DNA of 64,000 nt from DATBLE01 sp963808815 (GTDB taxonomy: Bacteria > Actinomycetota > Thermoleophilia > Gaiellales > Gaiellaceae): contig CAWEGI010000001.1 in the NCBI GenBank assembly GCA_963808815.1, positions 167,479-231,478 of the forward strand, given 5' to 3'. Below, piece by piece: positions 1 through 8,168 of the stretch (positions are counted from its first letter, which is position 1; every line of letters starts with the position of its first letter). The notes beneath the pieces are model-generated. The model was not told the origin of the DNA. It saw only the letters and a program-made list of their open reading frames with translations, and did no database searches. The position numbers and the translations under genes are program-made.

Positions 1-1276
1 GATGCCGCGGTTCATGTTCCAGAGCCAGCTGAGCTCGGTCAGCTCCGCGTCCTGGTGCGCCTTGAACGTCTCGTAGTCGACCACGCGGACGGGCGAGAAC
101 GTGACGCAGCCCTTCGCGCCGATCCCGACCGCGTAGCCGGGCAGGCGGTACTCCTCGACCACCCGGCCGCAGCCCTCGAGCAGCCGTTCGTTCAGGTGGT
201 GGAGGTGCCTGTACGCGTCCGGGGTGAGCACCTCGTACAGGCTCGCCCTCGCGGCCGCCATCGTCAGCGGGTTGCCGTTGAAGGTGCCGACCTGGAAGAC
301 GCTCCCGTCCTCGACGCAGGCCATCACCTCCTCGGTGCCGCCGATCGCGCCCGACGGCAGGCCGGCGCCGAGCGTCTTCGCAAGCGTGGCGAGGTCGGGC
401 ACGACGCCGAAGTGCTCGACCGCACCGCCAGCGGCGACCGTCAGCCCCGTCTTGACCTCGTCGAAGATCAGAACGATCCCGTGGCGGGCGGTGAGCTCGC
501 GCACCGCCTCGAGGTAGCCCGGCTCGGGGAGAACGACCCCGAGGTTCATCATCGCCGCCTCCATGATCAGGCAGGCGGGCAGGCGCCCCTCGGCGGCGAG
601 CCGGTCGATCCGCCGCTCCATCGCGCCGGCGTCGTTGAACGGCACGGGGACGGTCAGGTCGACGACCGCCTGCGGGATTCCGGCGCCGTACGGGAGCGAG
701 GCGAGATCGTCGCGGTCGCCGATCCGGTCGTAGTCGACGCCGATCGAGACCATCACCGTGTCGTGGTGGCCGTGGTACGAGCCGAAGATCTTCAGCACGA
801 CGTCGCGGCCCGTGTGCGCGCGGGCGATCCGGATCGCGTCCATGGTCGCCTCGGAGCCGGAGTTCGTGTACCGCCATTTGGGCAGCCGGAATCGCCGGGC
901 CAGCTCCTCCGCGACGTCGATCCCGTCCTCGGTCTGTGCGGCGAAGTGCGTGCCCAGCGCGGCCCGCTCCGTGATCGCCCGCGTGATCACCGGGTGCGCG
1001 TGCCCCTGCGTCATCGAGCCGAAGCCGTTGTGGAAGTCGAGGTACTCGGTGCCGTCCACGTCCCAGACGCGCTGGCCCTCGCCGTGCGTCAGGTAGATCG
1101 GCCACGGCTCGCGCACCTGGTACGAGGAGGCGACGCCGCCGGAGAGCGTGCGCCGGGCCCGCTCGTACATCGCCTTCGACGCCCTGGTGCGCTCGTCGAG
1201 CGCGTGCGCCCTCCCGCTCGGTCAGTTCGCGGAGGCGGGAGCGGTCGATCTCGACGGGCGCGCCGACGACCGTCAC
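1..1276 (-). CDS. Class III (PLP) aminotransferase, C-terminus beyond left edge, one frameshift
   Basis: PLP-dependent class III aminotransferase of the omega-amino-acid/glutamate-1-semialdehyde type, moving an amino group from an amine or omega-amino acid to an oxo acid. The reverse strand reads GGVASSYQVREPWPIYL then HGEGQRVWDVDGT, the usual N-terminal region; the protein runs off the window before its end. The GTG start at 1276-1274 overlaps the UspA stop (GTGA), so it is translationally coupled. One extra base near 1210 breaks the frame after about 22 codons. With the aldehyde dehydrogenase and polyamine-type binding proteins nearby, a putrescine/beta-alanine type substrate is likely (inference). 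Subfamily is unresolved because the catalytic Lys region is not annotated here. Confidence 0.85.
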   Translation of the reverse strand, partial: MTVVGAPVEIDRSRLRELTEREGARARRAHQGVEGDVRAGPAHALRRRRLLVPGARAVADLPDARRGPARLGRGRHRVPRLPQRLRLDDAGARAPGDHAGDHGAGRAGHALRRTDRGRDRRRGGAGPAIPAAQMAVHELRLRGDHGRDPDRPRAHGPRRRAEDLRLVPRPPRHGDGLDRRRLRPDRRPRRSRLAPVRRRNPAGGRRPDRPRAVQRRRRDGAADRPARRRGAPARLPDHGGGDDEPRGRSPRAGLPRGGARAHRPPRDRSDLRRGQDGADGRRWRCGRALRRRARPRHACEDARRRPAVGRDRRHRGGDGLRRGRERLPGRHLQRQPADDGGREGEPVRGAHPGRVQAPPPPERTAARGLRPGGRGVPPARLRGRDRREGLRHVLARPRGRLRDVQGAPGRGADRAQLALEHEPRH

Positions 1277-1701
1277 CCCGAATGCTCGGTCGGGACGACG
1301 AGGACCGGCAACGGCGACCGCTGGACGAGCCGGAGCACGACCGATCCGAGGATCGCGCCGGTGATCGGGCTCTCGCCGACCGTCCCGACGACGATCGCGC
1401 TCGCGCCGACCTCCTTCGCGACCTCGATCAGCGCGTCCGCGGGCTTGCCCGAGACGAGCCGCGACTCGACCTCGACGCCGGCGGCCTCGAGATCGGCTAC
1501 CGCGCGACCGACCGCATGGCGTGCGACCGCTTCCAGCGCCTCCTGGATGCTGCCGTGCTGAAGCCCGCCGAAGGGGCTGATGTAGTAGCCGAACACCACG
1601 AACACCTTCGCCCCGACGACGGGTGCGATCCGGATCGTGGCCTCCAGCGCCGCATTCGCGGACGGCGACTCGTCGTAGCCGAGGACGATCGGGTCAGCCA
1701 T
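1273..1701 (-). CDS. Universal stress protein (UspA family)
   Basis: A 142-residue single-domain UspA protein. It begins with the family pattern IVLGYDESPSANAALEATIR and ends with the nucleotide-binding segment VVGTVGESPITGAILGSV followed by LPVLVVPTE, matching the G-2x-G-9x-G-(S/T) ATP-binding type. Its ATG (1701) overlaps the permease stop by 8 nt and its stop overlaps the aminotransferase GTG, so it sits inside the amine operon. Usp domains beside amino-acid permeases are common and are thought to modulate transport; that role is inference here. The frame is intact. Confidence 0.9.
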   Translation of the reverse strand: MADPIVLGYDESPSANAALEATIRIAPVVGAKVFVVFGYYISPFGGLQHGSIQEALEAVARHAVGRAVADLEAAGVEVESRLVSGKPADALIEVAKEVGASAIVVGTVGESPITGAILGSVVLRLVQRSPLPVLVVPTEHSG

Positions 1702-3213
1702 AGAGCGCCACCTCCGGATCGGCGGTTTCGAGCTTGCGCCGGAAGAACTCGGGCGAGTTCCACCAGCAGAGCAGCATGAACACGATCCCCATGATCAGGA
1801 AGCCGATCGCGATCACGAGCGGCGGGCCGATCCCGAACCAGGAATCGCCGGATTCGGAGTTTTCCGGCTTGGAGAGGTCGATGCACGACTTGACGAAGAT
1901 GCCGGCGAGCATCAGGCCGCCGATCAGCGGCGCGACGCCGGCGAGGAAGAAGTTCCTGACGCTCTTGAACAGCTGCCCGCCGGAAGTAGACGACGCAGGC
2001 GAAGCCTGTGAGCCCGTAGTAGAAGGCGATCATCAGCCCGAGCGCGGCGATCGAGTCGAAGAGGATGTTCTCGCTGACGAGCGTCAGGCCGACGTACCAG
2101 ACGATCGAGACCACGCCCATCCAGATCGTGGAGACCCCGGCGTCAGGAACCGCGGGTGGATGCGCGCCAAGTACTTCGGGATTGCGCCGTGCGCCGCCAT
2201 CGAGAGGCTCGTGCGCGAGGTCGGCAGGATCGTCGTCTGCGTGGAGGCGGACGCGGAGGTCAGCACGGCGATGATCAGCAGCTTGTCCCAGGGCGAGCCG
2301 AGGACGTCGGTGCCGAGCGCGCTGAGCACGTCGTCCGCGTTGTCGACCAGGAACTGCGGCCCGTGGAAGGCCTGCGCCGCGATCGAGACGATCACGTAGA
2401 TGCCGACGCAGGATGACCGTGCTGATGACCGCCGCGCGCCCGGGCGTCCGGGTCGCGTCCTCGGTCTCCTCGTTCACGCGAGACGAGGCTGTCCCAGCCC
2501 CAGTAGATGAAGATCGCGAGCGAGCACGCCCGACGACGAGCGCGCTCGACGTGCTGATGTCGAACGGGTTGAGCCAGCTCCAGCGACGGGTGCACCGAGT
2601 CGCCGGCGGGTTGCGGTCGTAGACCTTGATCAGCGCGACGACGGCGAAGAGCGCGAGCGTGATGATCTCCGCCGCGAGCAGGAACCACTGCGTCGCGCGC
2701 GGAGAGCTCGATGCCGACGTAGCAGATCAGCGTCATGACGACGATCCAGATCACGCCGACGAAGGTCGACCCAGAACGTGCTGGCCGCGGCGCCGTCGGC
2801 GCCGAAGAGCAGGAACGTGTAGCAGCCCGGCGATCTGCGCGAGGTTCGCCATCACGAGGACGTCGGCGACGATGATCGCCCAGCCGCCGATCCAGCCGGC
2901 GACGGGGCCGAGGCCCGCGTCGCCCAGGTGAAGGTCGTGCCGCAGTCGGGGTCGGCCTGGTTCATGTAGTAGTAGGCGAGCGCGATCGAGGAGCATCGGG
3001 ACGAAGGCGACGCCACATGATCGCCGGCGCCTGGAGCCCGACCGGCAGCGCGACGAAGCCGAGCGACGCCGCCAGGCTGTAGCCCGGGCGCCGTCGAGGC
3101 GACGCCGATGACGACGCTGGAGACGAAGCCGAGCGCGCCGGTCTTCAGGCCCTTGTCGCCCGTCGTCGACTGCGTGGGTCGGGACGGGCGGCGACCACCG
3201 CTGCGTCGGCCAT
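1694..3213 (-). CDS. APC-superfamily amino acid/polyamine permease (frameshifted)
   Basis: Cytoplasmic-membrane amino acid-polyamine-organocation transporter. Reading across frames gives MADAAVVAARPDPRSRR, then GALGFVSSVVIGVASTAPGY (the TM1 signature), WATRALGPVAGWIGGWAIIV, and a C-terminus with two hydrophobic helices ending LETADPEVALYG. The total span fits a protein of about 500 residues with 12 membrane segments. Roughly seven single-base indels interrupt the frame between about 1.9 and 3.2 kb. The ATG at 3213 overlaps the AsnC stop (TGATG) and the 3' end overlaps uspA, so it is part of the asnC-permease-usp-aminotransferase operon. The substrate is likely an amine or amino acid (inference). 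Confidence 0.8.
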
Positions 3214-3701
3214 CAGCTGCTCCTTTCCGTCGCAGTCGACCTCGTCGTCCGGGCGCCCCAGTCGTAGAGCTGCTTCCAGAGCTCGAGGTAGAGGAAGCTC
3301 TCGGTCGAGTGCACGCCGTCCAGAGCTCGGATCCGGTTGGTCACGTCGAGCAGATGACGCCGGTCGACGCAGAGGACCTCGATGAGCAGGTCGAACCGGC
3401 CGGCCGTGATCACGACGTAGTCGGCCTCGTCCCACTGGGCGATCTCGTCGGCGACATCCTCCGGAGAGCCGGAGGTCCGGATCCCGATCATCGCCTCGGC
3501 CTCGAAGCCGAGGCCGAGCGGGTTCGTGACCGCGGTGACCTGGAGGATGCCGTCCTCGCACAGCGGCCGTAGCGGGCCCGCACGGTCGCCTCGGAGACGC
3601 CGGCAGCCGCCGCGATCCGCCGGAACGGCTCGCGCCCGTCCTTCTGCAGCGCCTCGACGATCGTGGTGTCGAGCGCGTCGAGCGCGCCGGCCGGGCGCCA
3701 C
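3213..3701 (-). CDS. Lrp/AsnC-family transcriptional regulator (frameshifted)
   Basis: Leucine-responsive/AsnC type regulator. The N-terminal winged HTH reads LDTTIVEALQKDGREPFRRI then GVSEATVRARYGRLCEDGIL; the C-terminal RAM ligand domain reads VTNPLGLGFEAEAMIGI, YVVITAGRFDLLIEVLC and VHSTESFLYLELWKQLYDW. Two indels (near 3565 and 3690) break the frame. I place the start at GTG 3701, because further upstream three palindromic boxes occupy 3725-3796. It is first in the operon with the permease, uspA and aminotransferase, so it probably controls them in response to an amino acid or amine (inference). Length of about 160 residues is normal for the family. Confidence 0.8.
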   Translation of the reverse strand: MAPGRRARRARHHDRRGAAEGRARAVPADRGGCRRLRGDRAGPLRPLCEDGILQVTAVTNPLGLGFEAEAMIGIRTSGSPEDVADEIAQWDEADYVVITAGRFDLLIEVLCVDRRHLLDVTNRIRALDGVHSTESFLYLELWKQLYDWGARTTRSTATERSS

Positions 3702-3724
3702 CGCCCCGCGCCGGGAGTTCGACG

Positions 3725-3796
3725 GCATTGCGCGCGGCTTTCGCGCCTGATTACTACGCAATGCGAGGCGGTTCCTAACAGGTTCCGCGCATTGCG
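3725..3796. promoter_or_regulatory. Three helically phased CGCAWTGCG boxes, probable AsnC/Lrp operator
   Basis: Three near-identical palindromic 9-mers: GGCATTGCG (3724-3732, one mismatch), CGCAATGCG (3757-3765) and CGCATTGCG (3788-3796). Centre-to-centre spacings are about 32 and 31 bp, close to three helical turns each. They lie just upstream of the asnC start and downstream of the aldehyde dehydrogenase stop. Phased repeats are typical of Lrp/AsnC octamers that wrap DNA; assignment to this regulator is inference from position. Confidence 0.6.
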
Positions 3797-3823
3797 TCAA
3801 TCTCGCGCGGTGGCGGAATCGCT

Positions 3824-5275
3824 TCAGTCGAGCTTCGCCATCACGTGCTTGATCTGCGTGTAGTCCTCGAGCGAGTAGACCGACAGGTCCTTGCCGTAGC
3901 CCGACTGCTTGTAGCCGCCGTGCGGCATCTCGGAGACGAGCGGGATGTGGTCGTTGATCCACACCGTCCCGAACTGGAGCTGCGCGCGCCGCCTACAGCG
4001 CCCGGCCGACGTCGCGCGTCCAGACCGACGCGGCGAGGCCGTAGCGGACGTCGTTCGCCCAGGCGATCGCCTCGTCGTCGTCGGCGAACCGCTGCACCGT
4101 GACGACCGGCCCGAACACCTCGCGCTGGACGATCTCGTCCGTCCTGGCCGACGTCGGTGACGACGGTCGGCTTGACGAAGAAGCCGCGGTCGCCGTTCGT
4201 GCCGCCGCCCGTGAGGACCGTCGCCTCGCGCCCTCGGCGCGCTCGAGGAAGCCGAGCACGCGCTCCTGCTGCGCCTTCGAGATCACCGGGCCCATCTCGA
4301 TCTCGTCGCCCTCGGCCGGGTCGCCGACCTTCAGCGACTCGACCGCCGGGACGAGCTCCTCGAGCAGCTTGTCGTAGATCCTTCGGCCCGGCGACGACCC
4401 GCGAGGCGGCGGTGCAGTCCTGGCCCGAGTTCCAGTAGCCGGCGATCTTGATCCCCTCGGCGACCGCGGCCGGGTCGGCGTCGTCGAAGACGACCACCGG
4501 CGCCTTGCCGCCGAGCTCGAGGTGGACGCGCTTGAGCGTGTCGGCGGCCGTCGCGCGCGATCGTCTTGCCGGTCTCGACGTCGCCGGTCAGCGAGACGAG
4601 GCGCACGTCCGGATGCGTGACGATCCGCTCGCCGACCGGCACGCCGTCGCCGGTGACGACGTTGAGCACGCCCGGCCGGGATCGACGTCCTGCGCGAGCT
4701 CGGCGAAGCGGCAGCAGCGAGAGCGGCGTCTGCTCGGACGGCTTCAGCACCTGGACGTTGCCGGCCGCGAGCGCGGGCGCGAGCTTCCAGACCGCCATCA
4801 TCAGCGGGTAGTTCCAGGGCGCGATCCCGCCGACGACGCCGAGCGGCTCGCGGCGGATCATCGACGTGTAGCCGCGCATGTACTCGCCCGCCGCGCGGCC
4901 CTCGAGGAGCCGCGCCGCGCCGGCGAAGAAGCGCAGGTTGTCGGAGCAGACCGGGCATCTCGTCGCGCGCGTACGACGAGCGGCTTGCCGACGTTCCGCG
5001 ACTCGATCTCGGCGAGCTCCTCGGCGTTCTCGTCGAGCACGTCGGCGAGCTTCAGCAGCAGCTCGGCGCGCTCCGCCGGGCGTCGTGTCGAGCCACTCCG
5101 GCAGCGCCGTCTTCGCCGCCTCGACCGCGCGCGTCGACGTCCGCGGCGGTGCACGCGCGGCACCTCCGCGATCATCTCGCCGGTCGCCGGGTTCAGCACC
5201 TCCATCGTCTCGCCGTCGGCGGCCTCGACCCACTCGCCGCCGACGAAGATCTTGTTGCGCGTCACGGTCGGCCAT
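3824..5275 (-). CDS. Aldehyde dehydrogenase, aminobutyraldehyde/betaine-aldehyde type (frameshifted)
   Basis: NAD-dependent aldehyde dehydrogenase, probably acting on amino-aldehydes such as 4-aminobutyraldehyde. Pieces in three frames assemble into one protein of about 480 residues: NKIFVGGEWVEAADGETMEV, PLGVVGGIAPWNYPLMMAVW, LKPSEQTPLSLL, the catalytic Glu in HLELGGKAPVVV, the catalytic Cys in NSGQDCTAASRVV, and the C-terminal WINDHIPLVSEMPHGGYKQS. The NSGQDCTA motif is characteristic of the gamma-aminobutyraldehyde/betaine aldehyde group. The ATG at 5275 has AGGAGG 8 nt upstream, which fixes the start; the frame breaks within a few codons and many more times downstream. The neighbouring aminotransferase, permease and PotD-like proteins support polyamine breakdown. 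Confidence 0.85.
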
Positions 5276-5394
5276 GCCGCAGACCTCCTCTCGGTTATCG
5301 GTCCGAAGGATCCCAGACTCACGGGTGAGGCGTGGCGTGCCGCGACCGGGACGAGCCTTCCGCTGGGTAGATCTGCCACCCGTGACCTCCGTCG

Positions 5395-6523
5395 CTACGA
5401 GATCACCTCGTTCCAGGACTTCACCCACTTCGAGTAGTCCATGCAGTCCTTCTTGCCGTTGCCGCAGTCGGCAACGGCGTCTTCCAGAACTTGATCGTTG
5501 TTGTAGTACGACTCGCGGCGCGTTCGCGTGGTACGCCGCGCACGAGCCCTTGTCGAGCTTGTCCATGTACGGGCAGGCGAGCTTGTTCGCCGGGGTCTCG
5601 CCGTAGGTCACAGCCTGCTGCGCCTGCACCTTCGGGCTGCGAGATGTACCGTACCAGGGTAGGCGCAGTTCGGGTGCTTCGCCTTCGCCGAGAGCATCCA
5701 CGTGTCCGAGCCAGCCGGTCGCGCCCTCCTTCGGGATCGACCTCCTCGACCGGCACCTTCGCCGCCTGGAGCGAGCCGGTCGTGGTACGGCCACGCCGGC
5801 GCCGATCGTCGCGTCGCCGTTCTTGAACAGGCTGATCTCGTCGGAGGCCAGGCCCCAGTACTTCTTGACGAGCGGGCGCTGCTCCTTCAGCAGCGCATCG
5901 CCGCCTCGAACTGCGGCTCGGTCAGCTCGTAGGGATCAGTGATCTTCAGCGCCGGCTTGCGTCTTCGACAGGTACAGCGCCGCGTCGGCGATCTGGATCG
6001 GGTTGTCCGGGACGGTGATCTTGCCCTTGTACTTCGGGCCGTAGATCGCGCGACCAGCTCGTCGGCGCCGGCTTCACCTTGTCGTGTTGTAGAGCAGCGC
6101 GTTGGGGCCCCACTGCGAGCGAGACGCCGTAGTGCACGCCCTCCACCGTGTTGTGCGCGGGCCTGGAAGCGCCTTGAAGAAGTGCTTCCAGTCCGGAATG
6201 CGGCTGACGTCGACGGCTGGACGTCCCGCGCGTAGATCAGCCGCAGGCTGGCGTCGCCGCAGGCCGAGACCAGGTCGTATGGTCGCCGCCGCCGCTGCGC
6301 ATCAGCGTGACCATCTCGTCCGAGGAGGCCGCGTACTTGACGTGCACCTTGCAGCCCGTCTGCTGCTCGAACGGCGCCACCCACTCACGCGTGGATAGCC
6401 TTCCCACGCGATCATCGTCAGCTTGCCCTCTCCCGCCCGATCGTCGTCGACAGCTCCCCGACCCGGCGCCTCCCGCGGGAACGGCGAGCGCAACGCGACC
6501 GCGACGAGCAGGAGCTTGCTCAT
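5395..6523 (-). CDS. PotD-like polyamine ABC substrate-binding protein 1 (frameshifted)
   Basis: Secreted spermidine/putrescine-type binding protein. It has an N-terminal signal segment (MSKLLLVAVAL), then KLTMIAWEGY, EQQTGCKVHVKYAASSDEMV, HYDLVSACGDASLRLIYARD, VHYGVSLQWGPNALLYN, KPAPTSWSAIYGPKYKGKIT and GATIGAAWPYH-like segments, all typical of PotD. The protein ends DYSKWVKSWNEVIS. About a dozen indels split the frame. Its ATG overlaps the stop of the second binding protein (TGATGA, 6521-6525), so the two paralogues are co-translated. No membrane or ATPase subunit adjoins; PotB/PotC-like permeases occur only at 62.8-64 kb. Confidence 0.85.
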
Positions 6524-7629
6524 CAGCCGGCCCGGATCACCGCCCAGGCGTTCGACCAGCCGAACCAGTCCACGCACGCCTCGCCGCGACGGTCGTGGCA
6601 GTCGTGCTGCGGCGTGCGGGCGAAAGAGAGCCGCGACCACCACGCCTCGTCGCTCGCATGGACGGCCTTGCAGCTCATGTACGCGCAGGCCGCCGGCGTC
6701 GCGGGCGCCTCGCCGAGGTAACGGGCCGACTTGGCATTCGCCTTCCCCGTGAGGATGTAGTCGAGCCAGCGATACATGCAGCCGAGATGCCTGGCGTGCG
6801 AGAGGATCATCCAGGAGGCCGAGTGGGCGGTTCCGCCGGGGGGCACGGTGGTGGCGACGGGCACCTGGTCGGCCCGCAGCAGCGCCGCCACCCGGCCGCT
6901 GACGGCGCCGACGATCGCGTTGCCTCCCGTGAAGTCGGCGAGAGCGGTCACCTGATCCTGCCAGTACGCGCCGACGCTCGCGCTCTGCTCGGCCGCCGCC
7001 CGGGCGACCTTGCGGAACTGCGCCTTGCCGAGCTCGTACGGGTTGCGGTAGCCGAGGTGGATCGCGGTCTGCGCGAGGGTGATCGCCTCGTCGCGCAGCC
7101 CGATCCTCCCGGCGTAGCGCGGGTCGTAGAGAACGTCCCAGCTCCTGGGCGCCGGCTGGACGAGATCGGTCCGCCAGAGGAGCAGGTCGGCGCCGCGACC
7201 GTGCGGGATGCCGACGATGCGGCCGTGCTCGAGGTTCTGCGGCAACGTCTTCAGCGCCGGGTAGACGTCGTCGTAGGCCGGGATCAGATCGGTGTCGATC
7301 GGCTGCACCTCCTTGCCGCCGGTCAGCACCTGGGTGACGTCGCCGAAGGCGGCGACGCCGTCGTAGCTGCCCTGGTCTACCACGTCGAGCAGCTCGGTCG
7401 AGCTCCGCACGGTGCGCACGTGCACCTTGCAGCCGGTCTTCTGGACGAACGGCTGGACCCAGTTGACCCGAGGGTCGTCGCCGCCCGCCTCCGCATAGCC
7501 GGGGAAGGCGACGAGGTCGAGACGATGCTCGGCCGGCGGCAATCCGGCAACCGCCGACCGGGTGGTTGCGCTCGCCGCCGCGGCCGCGAGCGCAAGGCCG
7601 AGAACGACGAGGAGAGCGCGCCGGAGCAC
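6523..7629 (-). CDS. PotD-like ABC substrate-binding protein 2
   Basis: An intact 368-residue paralogue of the downstream gene. After a signal peptide (VLRRALLVVLGLALAAAAAS) it reads HRLDLVAFPGYAEAGG, VQKTGCKVHVRTVRSSTELL, YDGVAAFGDVTQVLTGGKEV and PAPRSWDVLYDPRYAGRIGL, parallel to protein 1 segment by segment. The C-terminal part has five Cys (CMYRW, CAYMSCK, CHDRRGEACVDW), suggesting exported disulfides. I chose GTG 7629: upstream sequence is not conserved-looking, and a TACCGT -10 lies 6 nt before it. It heads the two-gene binding-protein unit. Either the two have different amine specificities or one is a decoy/co-receptor (inference). Confidence 0.85.
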   Translation of the reverse strand: MLRRALLVVLGLALAAAAASATTRSAVAGLPPAEHRLDLVAFPGYAEAGGDDPRVNWVQPFVQKTGCKVHVRTVRSSTELLDVVDQGSYDGVAAFGDVTQVLTGGKEVQPIDTDLIPAYDDVYPALKTLPQNLEHGRIVGIPHGRGADLLLWRTDLVQPAPRSWDVLYDPRYAGRIGLRDEAITLAQTAIHLGYRNPYELGKAQFRKVARAAAEQSASVGAYWQDQVTALADFTGGNAIVGAVSGRVAALLRADQVPVATTVPPGGTAHSASWMILSHARHLGCMYRWLDYILTGKANAKSARYLGEAPATPAACAYMSCKAVHASDEAWWSRLSFARTPQHDCHDRRGEACVDWFGWSNAWAVIRAG

Positions 7630-7648
7630 GCCGGTACGGTAGTCGCCC

Positions 7649-8168
7649 GTGGGACCGCGGATCGCCGTGATCGGCTCCTCCTGCTCGGGGAAGACAACTT
7701 TGGCCGCCCGCCTGGCGGAGGCTCTCGGCGTTCCGCACATCGAGCTCGACGCACTGCATCACGGCCCGAACTGGCAGGAGGCGACCGCCGAGGAGCTCCG
7801 GGCGCGCGTCGAAGAAGCGCTCGCCGGCCTGGACGGCTGGGTCGCCGACGGCAACTACATGGGCAAGCTGGGCACGTGGCTGATCGACCAGGCCGACACG
7901 ATCGTGTGGTTGGACCTGCCGCTTGCGGACGCTGCTGCCGCGGATCTACCGGCGCACGAGGCGGCGGAGGCGTGATCGCATCGAGCTCTGGAATCCCGGG
8001 AACTTCGAAACCTGGCGCGGGTGGTGGACGCTGAGCTCGTTCGCCATGCGAACGCACCACCGGCGGCGTCGGGCCTGGCCCCCGCGGTTCGAGGGCCGGG
8101 ACGTCGTCCGGCTGCGCAGCTCGGCCGAAGCCGACTCGTGGCTCGGCGAGCGGATCGGACGCGGCTAG
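7649..8168 (+). CDS. P-loop kinase, adenylate-kinase/topology-modulation (FlaR-like) family (one frameshift)
   Basis: Small cytoplasmic P-loop protein of the AAA/adenylate-kinase-like FlaR type. It starts (GTG) GPRIAVIGSSCSGKTTLAAR, with Walker A GSSCSGKT, followed by LGVPHIELDALHHGPNW and VADGNYMGKLGTWLIDQADT, the typical acceptor region. One extra base near 7922 shifts the frame; the real C-terminus continues LRTLLPRIYRRTRRRR, DRIELWNPGNFETWRGWW and ends WLGERIGRG at 8168. A TACGGT -10 is 8 nt before the start. Divergent from the binding-protein unit, and convergent with a 4-nt overlap with the GGDEF gene. The substrate is unknown. Confidence 0.8.

Noticed and set aside
55..1779. Plus-strand open frame of 574 codons
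   Set aside because: Arg/Asp/Val-rich composition without domains; it is the complement of the aminotransferase and UspA genes.
1694..6523. True pseudogenes in the amine module
   Set aside because: Conserved residues continue across every frame break and catalytic motifs are intact, so sequence errors explain the breaks better than decay.
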